Shown: positions 45,081 to 56,598, counted from the stretch's first letter. The stretch is 64,000 bases of DNA from Mycolicibacterium agri (GCF_002553505.1 NZ_PDCP01000018.1:1-64000), one strand, 5' to 3'. Made by a program: numbers and translations. Notes: a model not told the origin generated them from the sequence alone.

Positions 45081-45449
45081 ATGCACGGCGGCGAGGCGCA
45101 GCCACCCGAGGAGAGGGTGCGACGCGCCCTGGCGCAGCTGGCCGCCGACCCCGCCTCCGCGACTGATGTGCCCGTCGCCGTGACCGCACGCATCGGTGCC
45201 GCGCTGCGGGCCGCGTCGCCTCCCGCTGCGCACGCCGCCCGTCCGCCTGTGTTCGTCATGACCCGGCCGCGGCTGGTCGCATTGATCGTGGGTATCGCTG
45301 CCGCGGCGATCGGGCTGGCCATCGCCGTGGCGGCGCTGCTGCACGACCCCGCCGGCCCGCGCTTCCCCCAGGGACCGACCGCCGAGCGCATCACGGTCAC
45401 GGCGCCGCCGCCGGCCCGCGACACGCCCGGCGCGGTCACACGCCGGTAG
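45081..45449 (+). CDS. rsmA: short SigM-associated membrane protein (RsmA-like anti-sigma)
   Basis: 122 aa. The cytoplasmic N-terminus (about 1-62) is helical and Ala-rich (PPEERVRRALAQLAADPASA), with no zinc-binding His/Cys motif. One membrane helix spans about 67-90 (LVALIVGIAAAAIGLAIAVA). The outside tail is only about 30 residues. By position it is the anti-sigma factor of SigM (Rv3912, RsmA), which holds the sigma factor at the membrane. It is about half the length I recall for M. tuberculosis (254 aa), lacking most of the extracytoplasmic domain. Either the sensor domain was lost or the annotation in other species is longer. Confidence 0.75.
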   Translation: MHGGEAQPPEERVRRALAQLAADPASATDVPVAVTARIGAALRAASPPAAHAARPPVFVMTRPRLVALIVGIAAAAIGLAIAVAALLHDPAGPRFPQGPTAERITVTAPPPARDTPGAVTRR

Positions 45450-45553
45450 CGCAGCCCACCCGACGAGCGGGAACACCCCGGCTTACCCTGGTGTTTGTAT
45501 CGGTGCCGCTGTGATACCGGCGCGACCGATGTCACGCAGGCAGAAAGGATCAC

Positions 45554-46558
45554 ATGACTTCTCAAGCTGGATCCGACAAGGACACGACCGTCCACGATCT
45601 GATCATCATCGGCTCCGGGCCGGCTGGATACACCGCAGCGATCTACGCCGCGCGGGCGCAGCTCAAACCGCTCGTTTTCGAGGGTGTCCAGTTCGGTGGT
45701 GCGCTGATGACGACCACCGAGGTGGAGAACTACCCCGGTTTCCGCGACGGCATCACCGGGCCTGAGCTGATGGACCAGATGCGCGAGCAGGCGCTGCGGT
45801 TCGGCGCCGACCTGCGCATGGAGGACGTCGACGAGGTGTCGCTGACCGGGCCGATCAAGACGGTCAAGGTCGGCGACGAGGAATACCGCGCCCGCGCCGT
45901 CATCCTGGCGATGGGCGCGGCGGCGCGCCATCTCGGGGTGCCCGGCGAGGACCGGCTGCTCGGCATGGGCGTCAGCACCTGCGCGACCTGCGACGGGTTC
46001 TTCTTCCGTGACCAGGACATCGCCGTCATCGGTGGCGGCGACTCCGCCATGGAGGAAGCGACGTTCTTGACCCGGTTCGCCCGCAGCGTGACGCTGATCC
46101 ACCGCCGCGAGGAGTTCCGCGCCTCGAAGATCATGCTGCAACGCGCGAAGGACAACGACAAGATCACCTTCCTGACCAACACCGAGGTCGTCGAGGTCGA
46201 GGGCGACAATCGCGTCAGCGGCGTGCGGGTGCGCAACAACATAACCGGGGAGGAATCCACCTTGGAGGTGACCGGCGTATTCGTCGCGATCGGGCACGAC
46301 CCGCGCTCGGAGCTTGTGCGCGGCCAGGTTGACCTTGATCCGGATGGGTACGTGCAGGTGCGTGGCCGCACAACGAGTACCTCGATCGACGGGGTCTTCG
46401 CGGCCGGCGATCTGGTCGACCGCACTTACCGGCAGGCGATCACCGCAGCAGGCACTGGCTGTTCGGCCTCCATCGACGCCGAGCGCTGGCTTGCCGAAAC
46501 CGCCTCGGCGACAACGGCTTCCACAGACGACACTGATTTGATTGGAGCACAGCAATGA
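45554..46558 (+). CDS. trxB: thioredoxin reductase
   Basis: 334 aa homodimeric flavoenzyme reducing thioredoxin with NADPH. The FAD motif is [18 protein letters not shown], the redox-active disulphide is in [11 protein letters not shown] (Cys-Ala-Thr-Cys), the NADPH motif is [15 protein letters not shown], and the C-terminal FAD segment is [23 protein letters not shown] at 45554 follows AGAAAGGATC. It overlaps trxA by 4 bp (ATGA). The pair lies downstream of sigM as in other mycobacteria and supplies the main thiol-reducing power together with mycothiol. Confidence 0.97.
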   Translation: MTSQAGSDKDTTVHDLIIIGSGPAGYTAAIYAARAQLKPLVFEGVQFGGALMTTTEVENYPGFRDGITGPELMDQMREQALRFGADLRMEDVDEVSLTGPIKTVKVGDEEYRARAVILAMGAAARHLGVPGEDRLLGMGVSTCATCDGFFFRDQDIAVIGGGDSAMEEATFLTRFARSVTLIHRREEFRASKIMLQRAKDNDKITFLTNTEVVEVEGDNRVSGVRVRNNITGEESTLEVTGVFVAIGHDPRSELVRGQVDLDPDGYVQVRGRTTSTSIDGVFAAGDLVDRTYRQAITAAGTGCSASIDAERWLAETASATTASTDDTDLIGAQQ

Positions 46559-46896
46559 CTGGCACCGAGAAGACCCACGCGACGGTGAACGTCACCGACG
46601 CCTCGTTCTCAAAGGATGTGCTGTCCAGCAGCACCCCTGTACTGGTGGACTTCTGGGCGACGTGGTGCGGACCGTGCAAGATGGTCGCCCCGGTTCTCGA
46701 GGAGATCGCCGGTGAGAAGGCGGGCTCGCTGACGGTCGCCAAGCTCGATGTGGACGCCAACCCGGAGACCGCCCGCGACTTTGGCGTGGTGTCGATCCCG
46801 ACCATGATCTTGTTCAAGGACGGGCAGCCGGTGAAGCGGATCGTGGGCGCGAAAGGGAAGGCCGCGCTGCTGCGCGAACTGGCCGACGTCGTATAG
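46555..46896 (+). CDS. trxA: thioredoxin
   Basis: 113 aa. Active site is WCGPC in [20 protein letters not shown]. The cis-proline loop is [16 protein letters not shown], and [15 protein letters not shown] closes the fold. It is the disulphide reductase partner of TrxB, translationally coupled to it by the ATGA overlap, and is called trxC (Rv3914) in M. tuberculosis. Length and motifs are normal. The 120 bp to cwlM contain no clear terminator. Confidence 0.97.
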   Translation: MTGTEKTHATVNVTDASFSKDVLSSSTPVLVDFWATWCGPCKMVAPVLEEIAGEKAGSLTVAKLDVDANPETARDFGVVSIPTMILFKDGQPVKRIVGAKGKAALLRELADVV

Positions 46897-47016
46897 AGCG
46901 GAGCCGACCCCGCCTGGCGTTTTCTGGAATCGGGCCTGCTTCTGAGATAATTTGCCTGAGCCTGTCCGGCCGTCAGCGTTGGACCATGGTGCAGTTCGTT
47001 ATCGAAAGGCCCAGTT

Positions 47017-48201
47017 ATGTCGAGTCTGCGTCGCGGTGACCGTGGTGCTGCGGTCGCCGAGATACGGGCTGCGCTGGCGGCGCTGGGGTGGATCAAGAAC
47101 CCCGACGAGGACTTGAGCACCGGAAAGCATGTTGCCGCCGACTATTTCGATCTTGAACTCGACGAGGCCGTGCGCGCGTTTCAACAACACCGCGGCCTGC
47201 TCGTCGATGGCATCGTCGGCGAGGCGACCTACCGCGCGCTGAAGGAGGCCTCCTACCGACTGGGCGCGCGCGTCCTCAGCCACCAGTTCGGGGCGCCGAT
47301 GTACGGCGACGACGTGGCCACGCTGCAGGCGCGGCTGCAGGATCTCGGCTTCTACACCGGACTGGTCGACGGTCATTTCGGCCTGCAGACCCACAACGCG
47401 CTGATGTCCTATCAGCGTGAGTACGGCCTGACCCCCGACGGCATCTGCGGCCCAGAGACGTTGCGCTCCTTGTATTTTCTCGGCTCCCGCGTCACCGGCG
47501 GCTCGCTGCACGCCATCCGGGAGGAAGAGATGGTGCGCCGGTCGGGCCCGCGACTGTCCGGTAAGCGCATCATCATCGATCCGGGCCGTGGCGGCTCTGA
47601 CCACGGGTTGATCACCCAGACCGCGGAGGGTCCGATCAGTGAAGCGGACATCCTGTGGGACTTGGCAAGTCGTCTCGAAGGCCGCATGACCGCGATCGGG
47701 ATGGAGACGTTTCTGTCCCGGCCGCCCAACCGCAGCCCGTCGGACGCCGAACGGGCCATGACAGCCAACACCGTTGGCGCCGACCTGATGATCAGCCTGC
47801 GCTGCGCGGCCCAGCCGACACCTGCTGCCAACGGGGTGGCGTCGTTCCATTTCGGCAACTCGCACGGTTCGGTGTCGACGATCGGTCGTAATCTCGCCGA
47901 CTTCATTCAGCGAGAAGTGGTGGCGCGCACTGGATTACGTGACTGCCGTGTGCATGGTCGCACGTGGGACCTGCTGCGGTTGACCCGCATGCCCACTGTG
48001 CAGGTCGACGTTGGCTACATCACCAACCCGCACGACCGCGAGATGTTGGTGTCCAGCCAGACACGTGACTCGATCGCCGAAGGCATCCTGGCCGCGGTGA
48101 AGCGGCTGTACCTGCTCGGCAAGAACGACCGGCCCACTGGAACTTTCACGTTCGCCGAGCTGCTCGCCCATGAGCTGTCGGTGGAACAAGCGGGCCGGTA
48201 A
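47017..48201 (+). CDS. cwlM: CwlM, PknB-controlled activator of MurA (amidase fold)
   Basis: 394 aa. Two N-terminal peptidoglycan-binding-1 modules (about 5-70 and 85-150, AFQQHRGLLVDGIVGEATYR and GHFGLQTHNALMSYQREYGL) precede an amidase-3 fold (about 180-365, KRIIIDPGRGGSDHGLI). There is no signal peptide, in line with its cytoplasmic role. Mycobacterial CwlM, when phosphorylated by PknB, stimulates MurA, the first enzyme of peptidoglycan precursor synthesis. The C-terminal phosphosite cluster PTGTFTFAEL is intact, with Thr374, Thr376 and Thr378. It was named an amidase, but the regulatory role is better supported. ATG at 47017 follows GAAAGG. Confidence 0.95.
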   Translation: MSSLRRGDRGAAVAEIRAALAALGWIKNPDEDLSTGKHVAADYFDLELDEAVRAFQQHRGLLVDGIVGEATYRALKEASYRLGARVLSHQFGAPMYGDDVATLQARLQDLGFYTGLVDGHFGLQTHNALMSYQREYGLTPDGICGPETLRSLYFLGSRVTGGSLHAIREEEMVRRSGPRLSGKRIIIDPGRGGSDHGLITQTAEGPISEADILWDLASRLEGRMTAIGMETFLSRPPNRSPSDAERAMTANTVGADLMISLRCAAQPTPAANGVASFHFGNSHGSVSTIGRNLADFIQREVVARTGLRDCRVHGRTWDLLRLTRMPTVQVDVGYITNPHDREMLVSSQTRDSIAEGILAAVKRLYLLGKNDRPTGTFTFAELLAHELSVEQAGR

Positions 48202-48235
48202 CGGCTTCCGGTAGTTCAGCAGATCCTCGCAAGTT

Positions 48236-48979
48236 TCAGCAGATTGTGCCCGCGCCGACGGGTTGCTTGAGCTTCTCGCTTTCCAGCAGGCGCTCCAACG
48301 CTGCCTCGACGCTGGCCTTCCAGCCGAGCCCGCTTTCCAACTCCAGACGCAGCCGCGGGAAGTAGCGGTGCTTGGCGACCTCGACGAAGCCCACCTGTTC
48401 AAGAAGATCGGCGGCCAGCATGCATTGGTCCACCGAACAGTCGCCCAGCACCTCGACGACCGCACGGAGGTCCGGCGGCACGGCCCGCGGGTCCGCCAAC
48501 TCGGCGACGGCCTCGGTGCGACCGAACGCCTCCAGCGCGCGCACACCGCGGCGCATCAGGTCCCCTACCGCTGACACGATCAAATCGTGCGCTAAGTCAT
48601 CGCCGGCCTGGTCGCCCTCCACACCAAGGGAGGTCAACAAGATCGCGTCAGCGCTGACCGGTCCGCTGGGAAAGACGCGGGCCCGCGGCACCATGCCCGG
48701 CGGCGCGTAGAACGCATATCCGAGGCACGCGCCCTCTGCGCAGTCACCCAGCAGATCGTCCGTGTCGGTGCCGCCGTCGGGTGGGAGGCTGGAGGCGATC
48801 TGGCCACACGACCCCCACTCCAGCATGACCATCGACAGCCACGCTTCTTTCTCGAACTCCGGGTCGGTGAGGTGGTCGCGGATGTTGGCGGGATCGACCT
48901 CCCAGAACACGCAGCGCCGCGCGTGCTTCGGCAGCTGCTCGAAGGCTTCAAGCCGCAGAGGCGTTATTCGCGCTGACAC
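48236..48979 (-). CDS. Rv3916c-like conserved protein (GNAT-like fold suspected)
   Basis: 247 aa, near the M. tuberculosis length (244). GTG at 48979 follows a GGGGAAG site and gives the start SARITPLRLEAFEQLPKHAR. Segments such as CVFWEVDP, LGYAFYAPPGMVPRARVFPS and VEVAKHRYFPRLRLELES recall an N-acetyltransferase fold, but I see no clear acetyl-CoA motif. It always lies between cwlM and parB in mycobacteria. The function is unknown. It is convergent with cwlM and 250 bp from parB on the same strand, and that gap contains the parAB terminator. Confidence 0.9.
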   Translation of the reverse strand: MSARITPLRLEAFEQLPKHARRCVFWEVDPANIRDHLTDPEFEKEAWLSMVMLEWGSCGQIASSLPPDGGTDTDDLLGDCAEGACLGYAFYAPPGMVPRARVFPSGPVSADAILLTSLGVEGDQAGDDLAHDLIVSAVGDLMRRGVRALEAFGRTEAVAELADPRAVPPDLRAVVEVLGDCSVDQCMLAADLLEQVGFVEVAKHRYFPRLRLELESGLGWKASVEAALERLLESEKLKQPVGAGTIC

Positions 48980-49166
48980 TAGACTTCCCCGCTTGCAAGC
49001 GATGCCGATGAGAATGATCGCCATTCCAGGATAGAAGTATGTGCGGCGCGCGGTCCGCTTTCGCCGATCCGGTACGCGCGCGCTCCCCCCGCGCAGGCCT
49101 GCCGGATCATCCGCGGTGGCGACTTCTGCCAAACACGTTGCAGCCCATGGCGATTCCTCCTGAAGG

Positions 49167-49190
49167 TCACGACGGGCCGCCCCGTCGTGA
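49167..49190 (-). terminator. hairpin downstream of parB
   Basis: A perfect 10-bp stem TCACGACGGG / CCCGTCGTGA with a 4-nt loop sits 39 nt past the parB stop, in the otherwise featureless gap 48980-49229. It is the likely end of the rpmH-parB transcript. No T-run is present. Confidence 0.6.
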
Positions 49191-49229
49191 TCGACGTGTC
49201 ACAGTGACGTAATTTACGCGTGTCCTTGG

Positions 49230-50191
49230 TCAGGCCTTCGCAGCGTTCATGAGGTCCACTATCCGCTGCAGATCCTCCACCGACCCGAATTCGACAACGA
49301 TCTTGCCCTTGCGTTTGCCAAGGCTCACTGTGACGCGCGTGTCGAACGCGGCCGACAGCCGTTCGGCAACGTCTTGCAGGCCCGGCATCTGGATCGGTTT
49401 GCGGCGCGGCGCCGACGGTGTCGACGAGTCTCCGCGGTTGGCGAGCGTGACCGCCTCCTCCGTCGCCCGCACCGAGAGGCCCTCGGCGACGATTCGCGCC
49501 GCGAGCTCCTCTTGCGCCTCAGGGCCGCCCTCGAGCGACAGCAGGGCACGGGCGTGTCCGGCCGACAGCACGCCGGCGGCGACCCGGCGCTGCACGGCGA
49601 TCGGCAGCCGCAGCAGCCGGATCATGTTGGTGATCAACGGGCGGGATCGACCGAGGCGCGCGGCCAGTTCGTCGTGGGTTACCCCGAACTCGTCGAGCAG
49701 CTGTTGGTAGGCCGCCGCCTCTTCGAGCGGGTTCAACTGCACGCGGTGGATGTTCTCCAACAATGCGTCGCGCAGCATGCTGTCGTCGGCGGTCTCGCGC
49801 ACGATCGCTGGGATCGTCTCCAGCCCGGCCTCCTGGGCGGCGCGCCACCGGCGCTCCCCCATCACCAACTGATAGCGGCCGGGTTGGTCGGGCAGCGCGC
49901 GTACAACGATCGGCTGCATCAGACCGAACTCGCGGATGGAGTGCACCAGTTCGGCGAGTGCCTCTTCGTCGAACACCTGGCGGGGCTGCCGCGGGTTGCG
50001 CTCGATCGCCGACGGTGCGATCTCGCGGTAGACCGCTCCGACCGGGGTGGCGTCCGGCCCACCGCCGAGGACGACGTCGGCGGCGGCGTCACCCATCCGT
50101 GTCCCCATCGTGTCCGTATCGGAATCGGCGGGACCCGTCGGAATCAGAGAAGCAAGTCCGCGGCCGAGGCCACTGCGCTTACGCGGCTGGG

Positions 50192-50195
<4 letters not shown>
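49230..50195 (-). CDS. parB: chromosome partitioning protein ParB
   Basis: 321 aa CTP-dependent DNA clamp that loads at parS and spreads to form the segregation complex near oriC. The N-terminal ParB/Srx domain has [20 protein letters not shown] with [17 protein letters not shown] and the [20 protein letters not shown] box. The parS-reading helix-turn-helix is [20 protein letters not shown]. The C-terminal dimer domain ends [20 protein letters not shown]. The start overlaps the parA stop by 4 bp (ATGA). Three parS sites lie within 1.8 kb upstream. Confidence 0.97.
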
Positions 50196-51963
<1,768 letters not shown>

Positions 51964-51990
51964 CTACATCTATGTAACTAGCTCTGGGCG

Positions 51991-52620
51991 TCAGTCCAAC
52001 AACACGACGACGCGGCGCGACGGTTCGACGCCCTCGCTCTCGCTGCGCACACCTTCGATCGCGGCCACAGCGTCGTGGACGATCTTGCGCTCGAAGGGAG
52101 TCATCGGCGATAGCTGCTCGCGCTCGCCGGTCTCCAACACCCGCCGCGCCACCTTCTCGCCCAGGGCCGCCAGCTCGTCGCGGCGCTTGCGCCGCCACCG
52201 TGCGATGTCCAACATCAGCCGGCTACGCTCCCCGGTCTTCTGGTGCACAGCCAGCCGCGTCAACTCCTGCAGCGCGTCAAGCACCTCACCCTTGCGACCG
52301 ACGAGCTTCGTCAGGTCCGCACCGCCGTCGATGCTGACAACCGCGCGGTCGCCTTCGACATCGAGGTCGATGTCGCCGTCGAAATCCAGGATGTCCAACA
52401 ACTCTTCGAGGTAATCGCCGGCGATCTCCCCTTCGGCCACGAGCCGCTCCTCGAGATCGTCACCGAGGTCGTCGGCGGGCTCCTCCCCGCCCTCGCTGGC
52501 GGCCGTCACCGTTTCGTCGCCGTCCTGTGACGTATCCGATGCCGTCTCGGGCGCGGCGGACTCGTTAGACAAGTCTTCGTCGCCCTCCGTGGTCACCGCG
52601 TCGTCGAAATCTGCAGTCAT
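51991..52620 (-). CDS. jag: Jag/KhpB RNA-binding protein (KH and R3H domains)
   Basis: 209 aa. An acidic, disordered N-terminal region (about 1-70) is followed by a KH-like domain (LVGRKGEVLDALQELTRLAV) and a C-terminal R3H domain (PFERKIVHDAVAAIEGVRSE, with the Arg-x3-His signature). The family binds small and messenger RNAs and is linked to cell-shape control in Firmicutes. ATG at 52620 follows GAGGAGAGACGAGG. The upstream open frame to 52659 is discarded. It lies directly after yidC, the conserved arrangement. Confidence 0.93.
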   Translation of the reverse strand: MTADFDDAVTTEGDEDLSNESAAPETASDTSQDGDETVTAASEGGEEPADDLGDDLEERLVAEGEIAGDYLEELLDILDFDGDIDLDVEGDRAVVSIDGGADLTKLVGRKGEVLDALQELTRLAVHQKTGERSRLMLDIARWRRKRRDELAALGEKVARRVLETGEREQLSPMTPFERKIVHDAVAAIEGVRSESEGVEPSRRVVVLLD

Positions 52621-52655
52621 GCCTCGTCTCTCCTCATTCGCCCGGTGGGATCCGG

Positions 52656-53765
52656 TCAACGCTTTCGCTTCTTCGGCCGCGCCCCCGGCCGCGGCGTCCG
52701 GTTCGGTGTGCTGCCCGCGTTCGGCTTGCTCGCCTTCGGCTTCGAACTCGGCGCAGGGGTCGACGGTGCTTCCTCGTCGGCGCCGTCGGCGCTGCCCGTC
52801 GTCTCGTCCGAGAACTCCGCCGAGGAGTCCGGACCGACGCCCGCCTCTCCCCTGCGATTGCGCTTCGGTTTGGCTCCCGGTGCCGGCGCGTTCGCCGCAC
52901 GCCGTTCGAGCGCCTCCTGCTTCTTGGCCTCTTCTTCCTTCTCGATCTTGCCGAACACGTAGTGCTGCTGACCGAAGGTCCAGATGTTGTTCGAGAACCA
53001 GTACAGGATGATCGCCAGCGGGAGGAACGGACCACCCACCACCACGCCGAGGGGGAAGACGTAGAGCGCGAGCTTGTTCATCATCGCCGTCTGCGGGTTG
53101 GCAGCCGCCTCGGGGCTCTGCCGCGCGACCGACGCCCGGCTGTTAAAGTACGTCGCGATTCCGGCCATGATCATGATCGGCACACCCACTGCGATCACGG
53201 CCGCGCGGTTGAATTCGGTGAACGCCTCCAGGCCGTGCTGCTGGATCATCGTCGCGCCCAGCGGAGCGCCGAACAGGTTGGCGTCCAGGAAGTGCCCGAC
53301 ATCCTGCGCGCTGAACACATAGTTGCCGAGGCTGCGGTTCTCCTCCACCGACAGTCCCAGGCGGCCGATGCCGGTCTGGGTTCGGTTGAACGACATCAGC
53401 ACGTGGTACAGGCCGAGGAACACCGGGATCTGCGCGAGCATCGGCAGGCAGCCCAGGATCGGGTTGAACCCGTGCTCCCGCTGCAGCTTCTGCATCTCGA
53501 GCGCCATCCGCTGGCGGTCCTTGCCGTACTTCTTCTGCAGCGCCTTGATCTGCGGCTGCAACTCCTGCATCTGCCGCGTGGTGCGGATCTGCTTGACGAA
53601 CGGCTTGTAGAGGATCGCGCGGAGCGTGAACACCAGGAACATCACCGACAGCGCCCAGGCGAAGAAGTTCGACGGCCCCAGCACAAAGGCGAACAGCTTG
53701 TACCAGACCCACATGATCGCCGACACCGGGTAGTAGATGATGTCCAGGCTGAAGAAGTTAAACAA
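52656..53765 (-). CDS. yidC: membrane protein insertase YidC
   Basis: 369 aa. The start is TTG at 53765, preceded by GAGGAGC. A first hydrophobic helix with a short loop leads to the conserved five-helix insertase core ([20 protein letters not shown], the hydrophilic-groove arginine region [20 protein letters not shown], and [17 protein letters not shown]). The C-terminal tail (about 285-369) is Arg/Ala/Pro-rich and ends KKRKR, as expected for ribosome contact. It inserts membrane proteins with or without Sec. It overlaps yidD by 8 bp. Confidence 0.96.
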   Translation of the reverse strand: MFNFFSLDIIYYPVSAIMWVWYKLFAFVLGPSNFFAWALSVMFLVFTLRAILYKPFVKQIRTTRQMQELQPQIKALQKKYGKDRQRMALEMQKLQREHGFNPILGCLPMLAQIPVFLGLYHVLMSFNRTQTGIGRLGLSVEENRSLGNYVFSAQDVGHFLDANLFGAPLGATMIQQHGLEAFTEFNRAAVIAVGVPIMIMAGIATYFNSRASVARQSPEAAANPQTAMMNKLALYVFPLGVVVGGPFLPLAIILYWFSNNIWTFGQQHYVFGKIEKEEEAKKQEALERRAANAPAPGAKPKRNRRGEAGVGPDSSAEFSDETTGSADGADEEAPSTPAPSSKPKASKPNAGSTPNRTPRPGARPKKRKR

Positions 53766-54033
53766 CCGGCTTGCTCCTCAAGTCGTCGACGGCCTCACCC
53801 CGCGTGCCGGGCGGGCGACGTTCGGGTATCGGGTCCCATCCTCCCCGATGCCACGGACCACATTTCGCCAGCCGCACCAACGCCAGCCATCCGCCGCGGA
53901 TCAATCCGTATTCGGACAGCGCATCCACCGCGTACTGACTACACGTCGGCATAAACCGACAGGTTGGTAATCGCAAGGGCGACACCATGTTCCGGTACAG
54001 CTGGATCACGAAAATCACTGCGCGGGCCATCAT
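53758..54033 (-). CDS. yidD: membrane protein insertion factor YidD
   Basis: 91 aa. Contains the family core [23 protein letters not shown], here split as [17 protein letters not shown] and [20 protein letters not shown], with two conserved cysteines and [13 protein letters not shown]. An amphipathic N-terminal helix precedes it. It assists YidC at the membrane. The start (ATG at 54033, or the next ATG at 54030) overlaps the rnpA stop, and the end overlaps yidC by 8 bp. It is somewhat shorter than the M. tuberculosis protein (120 aa). Confidence 0.94.
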   Translation of the reverse strand: MMARAVIFVIQLYRNMVSPLRLPTCRFMPTCSQYAVDALSEYGLIRGGWLALVRLAKCGPWHRGGWDPIPERRPPGTRGEAVDDLRSKPVV

Positions 54034-54383
54034 CGCCGCGCCTCGTCGGCGCGCCGCACCCGCTTCAATGCGACACGCAGTTGTTGTTCGAGTCGCGCCG
54101 AGACCGCGTCGCGACTGCTGGGCAGCGCCCGTATCACCACTCGGTCGCCCGGATCCAGTTCTGTCAGAAGGCCGCGGGCCACATGCCGAAGCCGGCGCGC
54201 CACCCGATGCCGCTGCACCGCGTTACCGACCGCCTTGGACACCACCAGGCCCACTTTCGGGCCGTCGGCGTCGTCGCCTCGGCGTGCGTGCACGACGATA
54301 TCGGGCTGCACCGCCCGCACCCCTTGGTTGACTGTGGCACCGAACTCCGCCGACCGCGTTATCCGGTGCCGCGCCGGAAGCAC
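54030..54383 (-). CDS. rnpA: ribonuclease P protein component
   Basis: 117 aa, basic, from GTG at 54383. The family pattern is [20 protein letters not shown], then [20 protein letters not shown] with [10 protein letters not shown] (RNR-like RNA-binding helix). It is the protein subunit that helps the RNase P RNA cut the 5' leader from pre-tRNAs. It lies 21 bp after rpmH and overlaps yidD, the near-universal bacterial order. Confidence 0.96.
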   Translation of the reverse strand: MLPARHRITRSAEFGATVNQGVRAVQPDIVVHARRGDDADGPKVGLVVSKAVGNAVQRHRVARRLRHVARGLLTELDPGDRVVIRALPSSRDAVSARLEQQLRVALKRVRRADEARR

Positions 54384-54404
54384 CGCGCCAGGCCCTGCGC
54401 CGAA

Positions 54405-54548
54405 TTACGCAGAGAGTGCTCGACGGCCCTTGCGACGCCGGTTCGACACGATCGCCCGGCCTGCCCGGGTCCGCATCCGCAGCCGAAACCCGTGCACCCG
54501 CGCGCGGCGCCGGTTGTTGGGCTGAAAGGTCCGCTTGCCCTTGGCCAC
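54405..54548 (-). CDS. rpmH: 50S ribosomal protein L34
   Basis: 47 aa, highly basic: [20 protein letters not shown], ending GRRALSA. GTG at 54548 is the standard start in mycobacteria. The longer open frame to 54683 is not family-like. First gene of the rpmH-rnpA-yidD-yidC-jag-rsmG-parA-parB run and divergent from dnaA. A good promoter lies at 54701-54729. Confidence 0.97.
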   Translation of the reverse strand: MAKGKRTFQPNNRRRARVHGFRLRMRTRAGRAIVSNRRRKGRRALSA

Positions 54549-54700
54549 GGCTGTCACTCCTTGTCGTGTGGCAACCCCATCCGACGCACAGGTCTGGACG
54601 CGATCGCCGTTGGTAAGCTGTTCGGTCTCGCTCGTAACCGGCGCGGTCTCGGAATGAAATTCCGATCGCAGCCGTGTCGCCACTTTCGGGCGACTGTTCG

Positions 54701-54729
54701 AGGGTACTGACGAGATTTCCCTAGGTCAA
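54701..54729 (-). promoter_or_regulatory. rpmH operon promoter (TTGACC-17-TACCCT)
   Basis: On the minus strand TTGACC (54724-54729) and TACCCT (54701-54706) are separated by exactly 17 nt, a near-consensus SigA promoter. It would give an rpmH leader of about 145 nt. Confidence 0.7.
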
Positions 54730-54824
54730 ACCGCTGCAAAGCGGGACACCACCATGGATACCTGTAACAACTGCCACCCCCCGGCGGGTGGGCAAAAACA
54801 TCCCTCGCCAATGTTGCAGAACGG

Positions 54825-54853
54825 TTGGCACCCGGGAAGAAAACTGTTAGCTT
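54825..54853 (+). promoter_or_regulatory. candidate dnaA promoter (TTGGCA-17-TAGCTT)
   Basis: TTGGCA (54825-54830) and TAGCTT (54848-54853) with 17-nt spacing, about 240 nt upstream of dnaA. The predicted transcript would have a long leader containing the DnaA-box cluster at 55008-55040. Apart from the two divergent promoters and these boxes, I see nothing else in the 547-bp gap 54549-55095. Confidence 0.6.
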
Positions 54854-55007
54854 CTGGCAATGCCGATCCCATAACGGGACGGCGCCCAGACAAACGAAAC
54901 GAGGATGTCCGCCGAGTCGCGAGCCCACAGCGTCGAAGCGGTGTGACGAGCCCAGGCTCCGCGGCATTCTCGCAGGTAGAGACAACACAGAGCGGCGGCG
55001 ACTGTCC

Positions 55008-55040
55008 TTGTCCACAGGCTGTGGATAACTATGTGGACAG
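55008..55040 (+). promoter_or_regulatory. three DnaA boxes upstream of dnaA
   Basis: TTGTCCACA (55008-55016, plus), TTATCCACA (minus strand, 55020-55028) and CTGTCCACA (minus strand, 55032-55040) are packed into 33 bp, 56-88 nt before the dnaA start. The first two are perfect matches to the actinobacterial and E. coli consensus. They suggest autoregulation of dnaA by DnaA, or a contribution to origin function. Confidence 0.85.
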
Positions 55041-55095
55041 TTCGTCACCGTCTTCTATCGTCTCTACAGATCGGCCTTAAAGGGGGTACGCGTCA

Positions 55096-56598
55096 TTGAC
55101 AGCTGACCCCGACCCACCGTTTGTCGCGGTCTGGAATACCGTCGTTGCTGAGCTCAACGGTGAGATCCCCGCAGGGGCGCCCGTCAATGGCGATTCCGCC
55201 CGATACAACTTGACCCCCCAGCAAAGGGCTTGGCTGAAGCTTGTCAAGCCGCTGGTCATCACTGAGGGGTTTGCTCTGCTCTCGGTTCCGACCAGTTTCG
55301 TGCAGACCGAGATCGAACGTCATCTGCGCGAGCCGATCATCAACGCGTTGAGCCGCCAGCTCGGCCAGCGCGTCGAGCTCGGGGTGCGCATCTCCGGACC
55401 GACTCCCGAGGAACCCGATGACGGCCTGGCCGTCGTCCCCGACTCCTACGGCGACTCGGAGCCCGACGAGGTCGACGAAGTCAGCGAGGCGCTCGCGAGC
55501 GCCGAGGAAAGTTGGCCGACCTACTTCTCCAACGGCCCCCGGACGGCGCCGGCCAGCGACGCCAACGCCGTCAGCCTCAACCGGCGCTACACCTTCGACA
55601 CCTTCGTCATCGGCGCCTCCAATCGGTTCGCCCATGCCGCCACACTCGCCATCGCCGAGGCACCCGCCCGGGCCTACAACCCGCTGTTCATCTGGGGCGA
55701 GTCCGGGCTGGGCAAGACGCATCTGCTGCACGCCGCGGGTAATTACGCCCAGCGGCTCTTCCCCGGTATGCGGGTCAAGTACGTCTCGACCGAGGAATTC
55801 ACCAACGACTTCATCAACTCGCTGCGTGACGACCGCAAGGCCTCGTTCAAGCGCAGCTACCGCGACATCGACGTGCTGCTCGTCGACGACATCCAGTTCA
55901 TCGAAGGCAAGGAAGGCATCCAAGAGGAGTTCTTCCACACCTTCAACACGCTGCACAACGCCAACAAGCAGATCGTCATCTCCTCGGACCGGCCGCCGAA
56001 ACAGCTGGCCACCCTGGAAGATCGCCTCCGCACCCGCTTCGAGTGGGGGTTGATCACCGATGTGCAGCCGCCGGAACTGGAGACGCGCATCGCGATTCTG
56101 CGCAAGAAGGCGCAGATGGACCGGCTCGACGTGCCCGATGACGTCCTGGAACTCATCGCCAGCAGCATCGAGCGCAACATCCGCGAACTCGAGGGTGCGC
56201 TGATCCGTGTCACGGCCTTCGCGTCGCTGAACAAGACGCCCATCGACCGGGCGCTCGCCGAGATCGTGCTGCGCGACCTCATCGCCGACGCGAACAACAT
56301 CCAGATCGGCACCGCAGGGATTATGGCCGCCACCGCCGAATACTTCGAGACCACCGTCGAAGAGCTCCGCGGACCCGGCAAGACCAGAGCGTTGGCGCAG
56401 TCTCGCCAGATTGCCATGTATCTCTGCCGCGAGCTCACCGACCTCTCCTTGCCCAAGATCGGCCAGGCGTTCGGCCGCGACCACACCACGGTCATGTACG
56501 CCGAGAAGAAGATTCGAGCCGAGATGGCCGAGCGCCGTGAAGTCTTCGATCAGGTCAAGGAACTGACCACTCGCATCCGTCAGCGCGCCAAGCGCTGA
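55096..56598 (+). CDS. dnaA: chromosomal replication initiator DnaA
   Basis: 500 aa from TTG at 55096, preceded by AAAGGGGG. Domain I (1-90) interacts with helicase partners, and domain II (about 95-160) is acidic and variable. AAA+ domain III has Walker [10 protein letters not shown] with Lys207, Walker [16 protein letters not shown] and the arginine-finger region. Domain IV ends with the DnaA-box-binding motif [13 protein letters not shown] and the basic helix [18 protein letters not shown]. It binds DnaA boxes, melts oriC and loads DnaB. Length equals mycobacterial relatives. Confidence 0.98.
   Translation: MTADPDPPFVAVWNTVVAELNGEIPAGAPVNGDSARYNLTPQQRAWLKLVKPLVITEGFALLSVPTSFVQTEIERHLREPIINALSRQLGQRVELGVRISGPTPEEPDDGLAVVPDSYGDSEPDEVDEVSEALASAEESWPTYFSNGPRTAPASDANAVSLNRRYTFDTFVIGASNRFAHAATLAIAEAPARAYNPLFIWGESGLGKTHLLHAAGNYAQRLFPGMRVKYVSTEEFTNDFINSLRDDRKASFKRSYRDIDVLLVDDIQFIEGKEGIQEEFFHTFNTLHNANKQIVISSDRPPKQLATLEDRLRTRFEWGLITDVQPPELETRIAILRKKAQMDRLDVPDDVLELIASSIERNIRELEGALIRVTAFASLNKTPIDRALAEIVLRDLIADANNIQIGTAGIMAATAEYFETTVEELRGPGKTRALAQSRQIAMYLCRELTDLSLPKIGQAFGRDHTTVMYAEKKIRAEMAERREVFDQVKELTTRIRQRAKR

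Noticed and set aside
54549..55095. 108-codon frame between rpmH and dnaA (54754-55080)
   Set aside because: It covers the dnaA promoter and DnaA boxes and has no recognisable protein sequence.
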